Notes under the pieces: model-generated
The model's input: only the letters and a program-made list of their open reading frames with translations
Databases searched by the model: none
Told to the model about the DNA's origin: nothing
In this document: piece after piece, positions 1 to 9,155 of the stretch
Layout: every line of letters begins with the position of its first letter
How positions within the stretch are numbered: the stretch's first letter is position 1
Program-made: the position numbers and the translations under genes
Assembly: GCA_035438985.1 (NCBI GenBank)
Contig: DAORJK010000003.1
Coordinates: 186,001-250,000, forward strand
Direction: 5' to 3'
Source of the DNA: UBA4408 sp002389785
GTDB taxonomy: Bacteria > Bacteroidota > Bacteroidia > UBA4408
Length of the DNA stretch: 64,000 nucleotides

Positions 1-11
1 CATACAAAAAC

Positions 12-1067
12 GTGACAAGTTTGAATTTTGAAAATCTGGTTTCGCTTAAAGGAAAAAAATGGAGTGGCTCAAAAGCGCCAAAAAAAATATTAATTATTCG
101 ATTACAAGCATTTGGCGACGTGGTGATTACCTTGCCCTATTTGCAAAGTTTAAGAAACCAACTTCCGGCTTCCACTCAACTTGATTTTCTTACCCGTACG
201 CGTATGTCGGACATTCCTATTGGCATGGACATGTTTACAAACGTGTATGCATTGCGTGGTGGTAATAGTGTGAAACGTGAATTCCTTTGGTTTTTACTGA
301 TGTATCCTCTGCTTTTGATGAAAGGTTATGACGTAGTGATGGACTTGCAAAATCATCGGTTTTCAAAGTTAATTCGTCATTTATTATTTCCTGCTGCTTG
401 GGTTGAGTTCGACAAAGAATCATCGCTCTATGCCGGCATGCGAACTAAGCGTAGCATTGATTTTTGCGGTTTGGCAGAAGTAGATTTTTCGGCACCTTTA
501 GTTTTAAAAAAAGAAGTTGAATCCACTTTAGTTGCTTTTAATTTACCAACTGATGCTGATTGGGTTGTATTAAATCCAGCAGGCTTTTTTGAAACACGCA
601 ATTGGGCTAAAGAAAAGTATATTGAATTTTGTGAGCATTGGATGAAACAAGAAAAACGTAAAACGTATTTTTTGCTTTTAGGAGAAGCATCGATGAGGGA
701 AAAAGCAACTTGGTTTGAACAGCAATTGGGTTCACGTTGTATAAATTTAGTGTGTAAAACAAATGCTCTCGAAGCTTTGCAAGTTCTATCGAAATGCAAA
801 TTGGTTGTATCAGAAGACTCCGGATTGTTTCACATGTCTTGCGCCATGGGCGTTCCAACTATAGGGATTTATGGATCTACTAGAAACGACTGGACCAATC
901 CCCTCCAAAATCACACTTTTTGTTTCAATTCATCAGATATGGAATGCGGTGATTGCATGTTACAAAAGTGCATCCATAAAAAAGTACTTTGTCTTGATCG
1001 AATTGGCTCTGAAGAGGTGCTAAACAAAGCTTTAAGCCTTCTTGCAAAAACACCTCAGAGAAACTAA
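12..1067 (+). CDS. Glycosyltransferase family 9 (heptosyltransferase-like)
   Basis: Family 9 enzymes add heptose or related sugars to lipopolysaccharide core from nucleotide-activated donors, at the inner face of the cytoplasmic membrane. The N-terminal Rossmann-type block has ILIIRLQAFGDVVITLPYL at about residues 26-44, typical of GT9. The second domain carries SEDSGLFHMSCAMGVPTIGIYG near residues 267-288, the usual donor-binding loop (the SxDSGxxHxA region). A short Cys cluster (CGDCMLQKC) follows, as in many GT9 proteins. The first start codon visible is GTG at 12, but the frame is open to the window edge, so the true start may lie upstream. The next gene begins one base after the stop, which suggests co-transcription. 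The acceptor sugar cannot be read from the sequence. Confidence 0.85.
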   Translation: MTSLNFENLVSLKGKKWSGSKAPKKILIIRLQAFGDVVITLPYLQSLRNQLPASTQLDFLTRTRMSDIPIGMDMFTNVYALRGGNSVKREFLWFLLMYPLLLMKGYDVVMDLQNHRFSKLIRHLLFPAAWVEFDKESSLYAGMRTKRSIDFCGLAEVDFSAPLVLKKEVESTLVAFNLPTDADWVVLNPAGFFETRNWAKEKYIEFCEHWMKQEKRKTYFLLLGEASMREKATWFEQQLGSRCINLVCKTNALEALQVLSKCKLVVSEDSGLFHMSCAMGVPTIGIYGSTRNDWTNPLQNHTFCFNSSDMECGDCMLQKCIHKKVLCLDRIGSEEVLNKALSLLAKTPQRN

Positions 1068-1068
1068 G

Positions 1069-1899
1069 ATGAAACTAAACGAATTAATAAAAGAAGCTTA
1101 CTTGCCATTGCTGGAAGAAAAAAATGGCTTTCATCTACTTTGTGAACCGGAGTTTAAAAGCTCCCTTTATAACTACCTTTCTAACTGGGAGGTAATTCGA
1201 AAAAAAGAAAAAAACTACACTCCAATTCCACCTGAGCAATATGCTGAACTCCCCATTGCTCCGGCTGTCAAAAATGATTTTGAGTGGAAGTGGCGAAAGC
1301 AGAGTTTGGCCCTAGTGGAAAAACAAATACAGCAAAAAAACAAGCCACTGATATTAGATTTAGCCTGCTGGAATGGTTGGCTCAGCAATGCTCTAACCGA
1401 AAAAAAATACGAAGTACTGGCAGTCGATTTATTTGCCGACGAGGTAGATGGAATGGCATGCAAAAAATTTTATAAAAACACCTGGCATTCGGTTCAATGT
1501 GATACCGAAAATTTACATTTTTTGAACCCTGTTTTTGATGTGATTGTTGTTAATCATGCGCTTCAATTTATGCCACAGCCAATTGAATTTTGCAATCGAT
1601 TAAAGCAATTACTGAAACCCGATGGGTTAATTTTATTGGCCGGTATTAATTTCTTTTCTCAAAGCAAAAGGAAACATGAACAGGTCGAAAACTTTAAAAA
1701 TCACTTTCAAAACAAGTACAATTTTTCAGTGTTTTTTAAGCCGTGTCGCGGCTATTTAACGTTTGAAGATAAAACTCAATTAGAACAAAACGGATTTAAG
1801 TTTATACCCTATCCCGGTATGCAATTACACAATTTGTATTCAAAGGTAAATCCTTCGAAACCTCTCTATTGCTTGGGAATATTCAATGCCAGCAATTAA
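1069..1899 (+). CDS. Class I SAM-dependent methyltransferase
   Basis: The central part looks like a class I methyltransferase: ILDLACWNGWLSNAL (about residues 92-106) is motif I, followed by an acidic residue in VLAVDLF and a later VIVVNHALQFM block typical of motif IV. Motif I is odd, with ACWNG in place of the usual GCGxG. The ATG at 1069 is chosen because it follows the upstream stop by one base and has a purine-rich AGAGAAACTAAG before it; an in-frame upstream ATG at 1042 would overlap the preceding gene by 26 bases. The close pairing with a GT9 enzyme suggests a role in surface glycan or lipid modification, but the substrate is unknown. Confidence 0.75.
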   Translation: MKLNELIKEAYLPLLEEKNGFHLLCEPEFKSSLYNYLSNWEVIRKKEKNYTPIPPEQYAELPIAPAVKNDFEWKWRKQSLALVEKQIQQKNKPLILDLACWNGWLSNALTEKKYEVLAVDLFADEVDGMACKKFYKNTWHSVQCDTENLHFLNPVFDVIVVNHALQFMPQPIEFCNRLKQLLKPDGLILLAGINFFSQSKRKHEQVENFKNHFQNKYNFSVFFKPCRGYLTFEDKTQLEQNGFKFIPYPGMQLHNLYSKVNPSKPLYCLGIFNASN

Positions 1900-1923
1900 T
1901 AAAATGTTGAATGTTTCATATTA

Positions 1924-1943
1924 TTTCTAAACTATTTTAGAAA
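1924..1943. terminator. AT-rich hairpin between convergent genes
   Basis: An 8-bp perfect inverted repeat (TTTCTAAA, 4-base loop CTAT, TTTAGAAA) lies between the converging ends of the methyltransferase and the CxxCH protein genes. It has no clear GC-rich stem, so activity as a terminator is only plausible. Confidence 0.35.
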
Positions 1944-1954
1944 ATAACAATTTA

Positions 1955-3091
1955 CTATTCGCGTACTGAGGCCGGCATTTTTAACACCTTGAATGGTGCT
2001 AATGAATCAATGCGGCTTCGAGGATGTAGGGCTCCCAGGTATGGAAATTCATCATAGCCGTTCGTTGGTAGTGAGTTAAAAATTTGTTCTACATCCGCAA
2101 GCGGTAAATTCCATTCCTTGGCAATGGCTGAAACCGAGCGTTGCATAAAGGTTATGTACAGCAATTCTGCTTGGGTATGTTCAAAGACTTCGAACCACTT
2201 CAAATCGGTTTTTTGCCTTTTTCGTTCAGCATAAATATACCCGTTGGCTTGTTGTACAATGGCTTCATATTGTACGCGTGTTGCATATCCTGCAAAATCT
2301 TTCGTGTTTGTAAACAGGGGCTCTATTTTGCTTTCATGGCACCACATGCATTTTCCGATTCGTCCTGCTTTCGATAGCAAAGTATCACTTTTGGAAACTA
2401 ATTTTCCATCCCTTCCATAAATCGCAAAACGTGGTTGTGAATTGGGAAGCAGGTCGATCGTTTCGAATTCGGTAGGAGTAAATGTGTGATATTGGGAATC
2501 ATAATTCCCTTCGGCCGCAATAAAAAACAGCCTCGACAAATTGCTGTCAACATAAAAATTAATTTCGCGCTTGCCCAACGAAACTGAACTTTTATCAATT
2601 AAATAGCGATCCCTTGTTTGAGGATGCTGACGTTTAAATTCTTCAAAAGTGGCAGGTGCATCAACCAATTGGTAATAATGATTATCAGTATGAATTACAT
2701 ATACTAACCAACGACCAATGTCAACTGAATTAAATTTTTTATACTCTTCGCTAGCCTTCAAATCATTATTAAATTGCGCTAAAAGCAAGAGTGTTTTCGA
2801 AGTAAATCCTAAGCTTGAAAAATCTATTGTTAATTCTGTACTATCCTGCGAAAATGAAATTGCTTTGTCAAATTCTCCCTCAGGCAAAGTAGCGCCTATT
2901 AACGAAAGCGACCACAATAAGCCGGTGCGATCATTCCACCATTTTTGATTTTCGTAGGCTTTACTTCTCCGCAAATTGATGCAGTACTCACTGTTACTTT
3001 TGCTTTCAGGAATAAAAGAGTAAAACAAAATATAGAGCGGCAACAGAAGTAATAATCGGCGCAATAAGTGGGCTGATAACTGCTTTTTCAT
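1955..3091 (-). CDS. Membrane-anchored protein with one CxxCH haem-like motif
   Basis: I do not recognise a named family. The start is taken at the ATG at 3091, which begins MKKQLSAHLLRR followed by a hydrophobic stretch (LLLLLPLYILFYSFIP, about residues 13-28), a signal peptide or membrane anchor; the frame also opens from a TTG at 3133. The rest is a soluble domain presumably outside the cytoplasm. Near residues 255-259 it has CMWCH, which fits the CxxCH c-type haem attachment signature, followed by ESKIEPLF. A single CxxCH followed by an I/L-x-P-L/F segment is seen in Bacteroidota cytochrome-like proteins. Whether haem is bound is inference. The gene stands alone, convergent with the methyltransferase gene. 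Confidence 0.6.
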   Translation of the reverse strand: MKKQLSAHLLRRLLLLLPLYILFYSFIPESKSNSEYCINLRRSKAYENQKWWNDRTGLLWSLSLIGATLPEGEFDKAISFSQDSTELTIDFSSLGFTSKTLLLLAQFNNDLKASEEYKKFNSVDIGRWLVYVIHTDNHYYQLVDAPATFEEFKRQHPQTRDRYLIDKSSVSLGKREINFYVDSNLSRLFFIAAEGNYDSQYHTFTPTEFETIDLLPNSQPRFAIYGRDGKLVSKSDTLLSKAGRIGKCMWCHESKIEPLFTNTKDFAGYATRVQYEAIVQQANGYIYAERKRQKTDLKWFEVFEHTQAELLYITFMQRSVSAIAKEWNLPLADVEQIFNSLPTNGYDEFPYLGALHPRSRIDSLAPFKVLKMPASVRE

Positions 3092-3238
3092 CCGTTTTAA
3101 AACAGAGTTAGAGAATATACTTTTAGTAAGCAAATTTGCACAAAACTACCTTCAACGAAAACAAAAAATTCTTGAAAAGCAAGAACAGTGAATGTTGTAT
3201 AAAGCGCTTATAAATTGAAACTTCCGCCATAAAACTAG

Positions 3239-4306
3239 TTAGTCTAACAATGCATTTAATTCCAAGGCAGTTTCTTGCATCGAACGCACCGGAATTACCT
3301 CGAACTTCAATTCACTTGCTAATAAACTTCTCAAGCATTCAAGCATTTCTGCTTTGGAATTGCAGCGATGACTTTTGTTTGTGTTGGGAAGGTAACCAAC
3401 ATCAAAACTTACCACTTCCAAACCATAGGCATAGGCTTCCATAAAAGCATAACATTGTCCTTCGTGCTTGCTGGTATGTAAAAATATTTTTGATTGATTG
3501 AGTAGTTTAAATAATTCAGCTCGTATCCCAACAAAGCCTTTTAAAACAACTGTTTCCTTTAACCCTAGTAAATTAATTTTGTGTTGTAATAAAACGCGTT
3601 GCGGCCCTTCCCCCAGAATAACCACTCGCAAAGCGGGGAAAGAGGATTTTAATTCACTTATTAATTCTAAAAACAAGGTGTAATTCTTTACCGGAAGTAA
3701 ACTTCCTATCCCTATTATATCAATACTACGCTTTGTATTTTCAAGCGGCCATTCCTGGTAAATATTTTCATAGTCTACTCCAAAAGGAACCACGTGTTGA
3801 CAGGGTGCACCGGTACTTTGCTGAAAAATTTTTGCATTAAATGTAGAATGGCTTACGAATTCTATTTTCTTGCCTTTTAAAAAACGTAAGTACCAATTTC
3901 CGCTCAACGAATCTTGTCCTTGCATTAAGGCAAAAAATTTAAACGAAAATTGCTTTGAAAGTAAAAGCCCTATAAAACTACATTCGCGCAACCAAAAACT
4001 CATCACCGCAGTTACTTTACTTGATTTGTTGATCTTACGAAAACAATAAATTACTTTAAGCCAGGTAATAAATTTATACAGCCCTTTTTTGCTTTTACCA
4101 CCCATGGAGTGCACCGTTATTCCATTCCATTCATAGCACTTGTTAATAAAGGGATACTCGAACGCAATGATGGATATTTTTTTATCCGGTGCGAGTTTTT
4201 TTAAGTGCAACAAAAAATATTGCAAATAGGTAATGCAGTTTACATCGCTTTCGTCGGCTGCAAATCCGGGACAAAGCACTACTATGTGTGAGTTGGGTTG
4301 CAGCAC
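3239..4306 (-). CDS. Glycosyltransferase family 4 (group 1)
   Basis: The protein has a two-domain GT-B layout. The N-terminal half begins HIVVLCPGFAADESD, a common opening in this group. The C-terminal half has DIIGIGSLLPVKNYTLFL, then VVILGEGPQ, LKGFV and a final SKHEGQCYAFMEAYAYGLEVV block that corresponds to the donor-binding E-x7-E region of GT4 enzymes. Such enzymes build surface polysaccharides with retention of configuration. No ATG is available near the N-terminus; the GTG at 4306, seven bases after the stop of the preceding pstS-like gene, gives a protein starting just before the first beta strand. The start is less certain than the rest. Confidence 0.82.
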   Translation of the reverse strand: MLQPNSHIVVLCPGFAADESDVNCITYLQYFLLHLKKLAPDKKISIIAFEYPFINKCYEWNGITVHSMGGKSKKGLYKFITWLKVIYCFRKINKSSKVTAVMSFWLRECSFIGLLLSKQFSFKFFALMQGQDSLSGNWYLRFLKGKKIEFVSHSTFNAKIFQQSTGAPCQHVVPFGVDYENIYQEWPLENTKRSIDIIGIGSLLPVKNYTLFLELISELKSSFPALRVVILGEGPQRVLLQHKINLLGLKETVVLKGFVGIRAELFKLLNQSKIFLHTSKHEGQCYAFMEAYAYGLEVVSFDVGYLPNTNKSHRCNSKAEMLECLRSLLASELKFEVIPVRSMQETALELNALLD

Positions 4307-4313
4307 TTTTTGC

Positions 4314-5159
4314 TTATTGCGGAGGAATAAATCCCTTTTCAACGATGTTCCGTTTGCCCAGCAAAGAGTGCGTAAAATCAATAAAAAGTTTCATTTCAGC
4401 CTCTTTAGCTGTAGTTGTATAATAATACATGGCACGAGAAATTGGATATGTTCCGTTTTGAAAATTAAACGCATTGGGTGCAATAAACGATTTACTGCTA
4501 TCATAAGAAACAGAAAGGTATTTTACTTTTGAATTTAACTGCAAACTATTATAGTACCCAATAGCATTTTTGTTTGAAGCTATTTTTCGCAACATTTCGG
4601 ATGGTTTTGAAAAACGGTTAATTGTACTTGCATAGTTTTCTTCACCCATTATTTTATCTTTAAAAAACTCATCACTGCTATTGTTTTTCTCCAGTGCATA
4701 AACGTTAATTTTTTCTTTGCTTCCTCCCAATTCCTTCCAGTTGGTGATTTTACCTTGATAAATTGCTTGCAGTTGTTCTTTGGTAATTTTATCGAGATTG
4801 TTTTGTGCATTTACTATCACAGCCAAACCATCGTAAGCTATGGTATAGGTATGCAGCTCTAACTTAAGACTATCCACTTTCGCTTTTTCGGCTGGTTTAA
4901 GTGCGCGTGAAGCAGCTGCTACATCTACTTTACCTGCAAGCAAATCGGCGATACCCGCAGTACTTCCTCCTCCTTCAACCACAAAGGAATAGATCGGGTT
5001 TTGTTGTTGAAATGAAGTACTCAATAATTTGGTTAAAGGATACACCGTATCGCTTCCTTTGATGTGTAGGCGAATGGCTTTTTTGTTCTTGCTATCCTTT
5101 AACGAACAGCCCAAAAGTAAACCCATCAGTAGTAAAAGGCTTGTCGATTTTTTAATCAT
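4314..5159 (-). CDS. PstS-like phosphate-binding lipoprotein
   Basis: A lipoprotein signal peptide ends at LLLGC (Cys at about residue 18). The mature protein shows PBP-like motifs: IKGSDTVYPL for the first anion-binding loop, EGGGSTAGI for the second, and SRALKPAEK for the conserved SR segment, followed by AYDGLAVIVN, typical of PstS. These proteins bind phosphate outside the cytoplasm for the PstCAB transporter. No pstC, pstA, pstB or phoU is adjacent; instead the next gene is a glycosyltransferase only seven bases away. It may serve a distant Pst system or have another role. At 281 residues it is near the shorter Bacteroidota members. Confidence 0.82.
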   Translation of the reverse strand: MIKKSTSLLLLMGLLLGCSLKDSKNKKAIRLHIKGSDTVYPLTKLLSTSFQQQNPIYSFVVEGGGSTAGIADLLAGKVDVAAASRALKPAEKAKVDSLKLELHTYTIAYDGLAVIVNAQNNLDKITKEQLQAIYQGKITNWKELGGSKEKINVYALEKNNSSDEFFKDKIMGEENYASTINRFSKPSEMLRKIASNKNAIGYYNSLQLNSKVKYLSVSYDSSKSFIAPNAFNFQNGTYPISRAMYYYTTTAKEAEMKLFIDFTHSLLGKRNIVEKGFIPPQ

Positions 5160-5205
5160 GACAAATTGTATTAATTCTTCAAAGCAACTAAACTATTTCA
5201 AACTT

Positions 5206-5799
5206 CTAATTTAATAAGAAATTATTCTTTAGCTTTTTTTCTTGTTCTTTGATTAGCAATAAGAACCGCATTTGATGCACTAAGTATAGCTGACGTGAAC
5301 GAGCGGATTTAAGGCCGGCCAACTCATACTTTTGTTGATTATTTAAATTGAGCCAACGGGCAAGATCAAAAATACGGATGTTTTGAAGGCTTTCGTTAGT
5401 AAGTTTTTTTCCGTTAAAAGAAGTATAAAACGAGCAAAAGAAATTGATAAGTTGAGCGTCATCACTACAATCAGAATTTTCAATTCGCTCAACCTGACCG
5501 CCTGCATAAAGTTTTCCTGCCATTGGATCTTCAAAATCAATTAAATAGAACATGGAAACACCTTCAATTTCAATGTCCATTTCTCCATTCGCAAATTTCG
5601 TAAGCAGCTTCGTTACCTTCACTTCCGAGCCCATATTCAATAGTTTTGAACTTGCAACGAAAGGAATTCCAAAAGTTTTTTCAGTAGCTAAACACTCCGT
5701 TATTAGCTGCTTATAGCGTGGTTCAAAAATATGAAGTCGCATTTTTTCGCCGGGTAATATCATTACATTCAACGGAAAATGCGCAAGTATTTTGGCCAT
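5206..5799 (-). CDS. LON peptidase substrate-binding domain protein
   Basis: The protein starts AKILAHFPLNVMILPGEKMRLHIFEPRY, the characteristic opening of the Lon N-terminal (LAN) domain: a short strand, the LP/G turn and an IFEPRY segment. The whole 197-residue protein is this domain plus a helical C-terminus (LARWLNLNNQQKYELAGLKS), with no ATPase or Ser-Lys protease part, so it is a stand-alone LAN protein. Such proteins are widespread and of uncertain function; a role as substrate-recognition adaptor is often proposed. It lies 47 bases upstream of the pstS-like gene on the same strand, which may be coincidental. Confidence 0.85.
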   Translation of the reverse strand: MAKILAHFPLNVMILPGEKMRLHIFEPRYKQLITECLATEKTFGIPFVASSKLLNMGSEVKVTKLLTKFANGEMDIEIEGVSMFYLIDFEDPMAGKLYAGGQVERIENSDCSDDAQLINFFCSFYTSFNGKKLTNESLQNIRIFDLARWLNLNNQQKYELAGLKSARSRQLYLVHQMRFLLLIKEQEKKLKNNFLLN

Positions 5800-5861
5800 A
5801 AAATGTCTGCTGCTTTTTTAATTCGCGCAAATAAAGAAATTAATTTTGAAAAGCAACCTAG

Positions 5862-7178
5862 TTAGAAGTCAACATTACTTAACGCTTTCTTGTAAGTTTT
5901 CAACACCCTTTCACGGGCAAATTTATGGTCGACGATGGGCGTGGGATAGCTAAACGATTCAAAATCAGGAACCCAGCGACGGATATAGTGCATCTGAGGA
6001 TCAAACTTTTTTGTTTGTTCGCTTGGATTAAAAATTCGGAAATAAGGCGCTGCATCACATCCCGAACTAGCGGCCCATTGCCAGCCACCATTGTTTGATG
6101 AGAGTTCAAAATCCATCAATTTTTTAGCAAAATAAGCTTCGCCCCATTTCCAATCGATTAGCAAGTGTTTAGTTAGGAAACTGGCGGTGATCATGCGCAC
6201 TCGATTATGCATAAATCCTGTTTGGTTGAGCTCGCGCATTCCTGCATCAACAATTGGATAACCTGTATTTCCTGAACACCAGCATTCAAATTCATGCTCA
6301 TTATTTCGCCAGGGAATTGCATCGTAAGCCGGTTTAAATGCACGTTGAGTAACGTGTGGAAAATGATACAAAATCATCATGTAAAATTCACGCCAGATTA
6401 ATTCGTTGAACCATTTTTCATTTAATTGCATCGCTCTTTTCATCACCTCACGTATGCTTACCGTCCCAAATCGTAAATGAATACTAATTCTGCTTGTTCC
6501 ATAAACGCCAGGAATATCGCGCTTTTCATGGTAGTCAAAGATTATTTTTTCAGGAAGTTTGTAAGGAACAAATTCAACATGGCTCTTTACAAATCCAAGA
6601 TCTTGAAGGCTTGGCCATTTCTCAGACTTGTATTGAATAAAGTTTTTGAAATACTTTTTTACCGGATAGGAGCTTAAAAAAAAACTATTCAGTACTGTTT
6701 TGTATTTTTTCATGTAAGGCGTAAAAACGGTATACGGACTATGGTCGTCTTTTAGCACCTCATCTTTTGCTAATACCACTTGATCTTTGTACGAAAAGAA
6801 TTGTTTTCCCTTTTGATGTAACAATTTTGCAATGCGGGCATCCCGATCAATTGCAATCGGTTCATAGTCTTCATTGCAATACACCGAGTGAACCAAATAT
6901 TCCTCCAATAATCGGCTAAAAACCTCTTCAACTTTGCCATGCATTACTTTTAATGAACAGCCCATTTCATTTAGTTCTCGCTCCAGATTCTCCAATACTG
7001 AATAAATAAATTCAACTCGCTTGTCCTGTTTATCTTCCAATGCGTTTAAGATGGCTGTATCAAAAATAAAAATAGGGAGTACCGGCTTTCCGGCCTTTAG
7101 TGCATGATACAAAGCAGCATTGTCATGCAAGCGTAAATCTCTTCTAAACCAAAAAATAGTTACCTCAGCTTTCGTCAT
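5862..7178 (-). CDS. phrB: Deoxyribodipyrimidine photolyase (cryptochrome/photolyase family)
   Basis: This enzyme uses blue light and FAD to split cyclobutane pyrimidine dimers in DNA. The N-terminal antenna domain starts VTIFWFRRDLRLHDNAAL. The C-terminal catalytic domain contains GTSRISIHLRFGTVS (FAD phosphate region), IWREFYMMIL, VDAGMRELNQTGFMHNR, and WQWAASSGCDAAPYFRIFNP, whose first Trp corresponds to the FAD-proximal residue of the Trp electron-transfer chain in class I photolyases. Length (438 aa) fits class I CPD photolyases; a 6-4 photolyase or cryptochrome is less likely but not excluded. The ATG at 7178 is preferred to the TTG directly before it. No obvious operon partners. Confidence 0.92.
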   Translation of the reverse strand: MTKAEVTIFWFRRDLRLHDNAALYHALKAGKPVLPIFIFDTAILNALEDKQDKRVEFIYSVLENLERELNEMGCSLKVMHGKVEEVFSRLLEEYLVHSVYCNEDYEPIAIDRDARIAKLLHQKGKQFFSYKDQVVLAKDEVLKDDHSPYTVFTPYMKKYKTVLNSFFLSSYPVKKYFKNFIQYKSEKWPSLQDLGFVKSHVEFVPYKLPEKIIFDYHEKRDIPGVYGTSRISIHLRFGTVSIREVMKRAMQLNEKWFNELIWREFYMMILYHFPHVTQRAFKPAYDAIPWRNNEHEFECWCSGNTGYPIVDAGMRELNQTGFMHNRVRMITASFLTKHLLIDWKWGEAYFAKKLMDFELSSNNGGWQWAASSGCDAAPYFRIFNPSEQTKKFDPQMHYIRRWVPDFESFSYPTPIVDHKFARERVLKTYKKALSNVDF

Positions 7179-7297
7179 CAATGTTTGAATGGAATAAGGG
7201 CATTATTTGTATGTGTTTCTGTTTTAAAAAATATATTCCAGATTGCCTATTTAGCAGCCTGGAATCACAACAAATTGCTGAAGTTTTTGTTTAAAAT

Positions 7298-8251
7298 TTA
7301 TTCTATTCCAATATGGATTAATGCATCGCCTTCATTCACTACCGGTTTGTTGTTAATGGCAATTAAAAAACCGTCGTGCGGTGCTTTAAGGTCATACTCC
7401 TTTTCTCCATAAGGATCGGAAATTGTACCAATAATTTCGTCCTTTTCAACAAAACCACCATACTTTTTTGTGGTTCGAAACAAGCCTGCCTTTCGCGCAC
7501 GTATCCAGGCTGTGCTGCTGAGTATGATGGTATGATTCACCTTCGGAACCTGAATATCACAAACACCTAAGTGATTCAGCAATCGAATGGTTCCGTTTAC
7601 ACCTTGCTCTACTGCAAGTTTTGTAAATCGCAAGGATTCTCCTCCTTCATACACCAACACCGGCTTTTTTAATTTAGCAGCTTCCCTTCGCAAGGATTTT
7701 TCGCGGTAAGGAGAATTGAGTATAAAGGGCGGCTCAAAGATTTTTGCATAGTCTTTTGCATGCTTATCTTCAAAGCTACAACGCAATTGTGGATAGTTGT
7801 TTATTTTTTCACCACCGGTGTGAAAATCTATTCCCAAATCAATAATCGAAAGGACTTCTTTGGTTAAACTATAAGCTATGCGACTTCCCAGAGAGCCGTT
7901 TTTGCTTCCCGGAAAACAGCGATTCAAATCACGCCCATCGGGCAAATCTCTCGTACCCGCAATAAACCCGGCTATGTTTAAGATTGGAATTGCAATGATG
8001 GTGCCTTTGATTGGGTTTTTAATTCCATGTCGACTTACCAGTTGACGTACAATTTCAACTCCGTTAGTTTCATTGCCATGCATTCCTCCTTGCAATAAGA
8101 CTACCGGTCCGGGTTTTAGCGAGCGAAATACAAACACCGGTGTATCCAACATATCCGAAATTGGCAATCGGTAACTGGTTAAATTAAAGTGTGCGCTTTC
8201 TCCCGGAAGTATTGTTTTACCGCAAATTTCAAGGTTCGAAACAGTAGTCAT
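7298..8251 (-). CDS. Succinylglutamate desuccinylase/aspartoacylase-type (AstE/AspA) zinc deacylase
   Basis: The M14-like zinc hydrolase fold is shown by LQGGMHGNETNGVEIV (HxxE zinc ligands, about residues 55-70), DGRDLNRCFPG and IDFHTGG (third ligand His). These enzymes remove an acyl group from an amino acid; related proteins act on N-succinylglutamate or N-acetylaspartate, but this branch is not arginine-catabolic by context. The C-terminal part has a small beta domain ending in LKAPHDGFLIAINNKPVVNEGD. The ATG at 8251 (start MTTVSNLEICG) matches the usual N-terminus; an upstream in-frame start at 8296 is weaker. It lies near rimK-like and rimB-like genes, a grouping known from other bacteria, which suggests a link to alpha-L-glutamyl modification. 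Confidence 0.82.
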   Translation of the reverse strand: MTTVSNLEICGKTILPGESAHFNLTSYRLPISDMLDTPVFVFRSLKPGPVVLLQGGMHGNETNGVEIVRQLVSRHGIKNPIKGTIIAIPILNIAGFIAGTRDLPDGRDLNRCFPGSKNGSLGSRIAYSLTKEVLSIIDLGIDFHTGGEKINNYPQLRCSFEDKHAKDYAKIFEPPFILNSPYREKSLRREAAKLKKPVLVYEGGESLRFTKLAVEQGVNGTIRLLNHLGVCDIQVPKVNHTIILSSTAWIRARKAGLFRTTKKYGGFVEKDEIIGTISDPYGEKEYDLKAPHDGFLIAINNKPVVNEGDALIHIGIE

Positions 8252-8509
8252 AAGTTGAAGGTGTATGGACAATAATAATAAACCCAAACAGAGCAATCGT
8301 GTTTTGATTAGCTAAACAACGAATGTAAAAATAAATTAATTGACTTACGAAATACACTTTAGTAAACCTCATTACCTGGTTCTATGGGTTGTATATCTCA
8401 ATACTTACTTACACAAGTTGGGTTGATCGATTGTTTTAAATTACTTGATTTCAATAACCCAACCGGTCAATCTACACCATTCGTTTCAATTCCTTTTTGC
8501 GAATCGAGC

Positions 8510-9094
8510 TTACGCAGATTGGTTTTTTTTATTTATATACTCATCTGTAAAATGCTGTTTGTGCTTAGGTTTTGAAAATTTTTCAGCATTGTATTCCTTC
8601 GAGTTTCCTTTTGGAATTGAAAGCGAAGTCCACTTGTCATTACAGATTAATTTTCCAATAAAAACAATTTGTCCTATATGATAAGGGTAATGTGCAAGTT
8701 GCCTGTTTATTGCTTCGCAAACTGAATGTCCTTGATTTCGGATAAATATTTCTTTAGTTAAATCGTTTACTGTTAATGAGTTCAGCGCATCAAACAAGCA
8801 ATCCCAACCAGCATTCCATTTCTCCAAAAGCTCGTTTCTGTCGGCAATATCATTATCAAATTCTGCATCTCGGCGCCGCCATTCCTTTTCTCCGTCTGAA
8901 GTTAAAAAGTCGGTCCAACGTGAGAGCATATTTCCCCATAAATGTTTTACAATTGTAGCGATGCTATTACTTTCTTCGTTTAGTTGTATAAACAGCTGCT
9001 CGTCGGATAGTTGTGAAAATGTTTTTTCTCCAAGCATTTTGTAATACTCAAATTGCTTTTTCACACTCTCTAAATAGTCGTTGTTCAATTCCAT
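8510..9094 (-). CDS. DUF1572 protein of the DinB-like four-helix superfamily
   Basis: About 194 residues. The protein has the pattern of DUF1572/DinB-like proteins: a first helix with KKQFEYYKMLGEKTFSQL, IVKHLWGNMLSRWTDFL carrying the first His, RDAEFDN, and AINRQLAHYPYHIGQIVFIGKLI carrying HxxxH near the C-terminus. These three His residues usually hold a divalent metal in the helical bundle. Some relatives act as thiol-dependent transferases; no reaction can be assigned here. The ATG at 9094 is chosen over the TTG at 9103. It is placed between the rimK-like and AstE-like genes on the same strand, with 52 bases to rimK, so co-transcription is possible. Confidence 0.75.
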   Translation of the reverse strand: MELNNDYLESVKKQFEYYKMLGEKTFSQLSDEQLFIQLNEESNSIATIVKHLWGNMLSRWTDFLTSDGEKEWRRRDAEFDNDIADRNELLEKWNAGWDCLFDALNSLTVNDLTKEIFIRNQGHSVCEAINRQLAHYPYHIGQIVFIGKLICNDKWTSLSIPKGNSKEYNAEKFSKPKHKQHFTDEYINKKNQSA

Positions 9095-9155
9095 TTTGTG
9101 CAATTATTTTTCAGTAGATTTTTAACTCTGAGTAATTACAAATATTCACCTGCTC

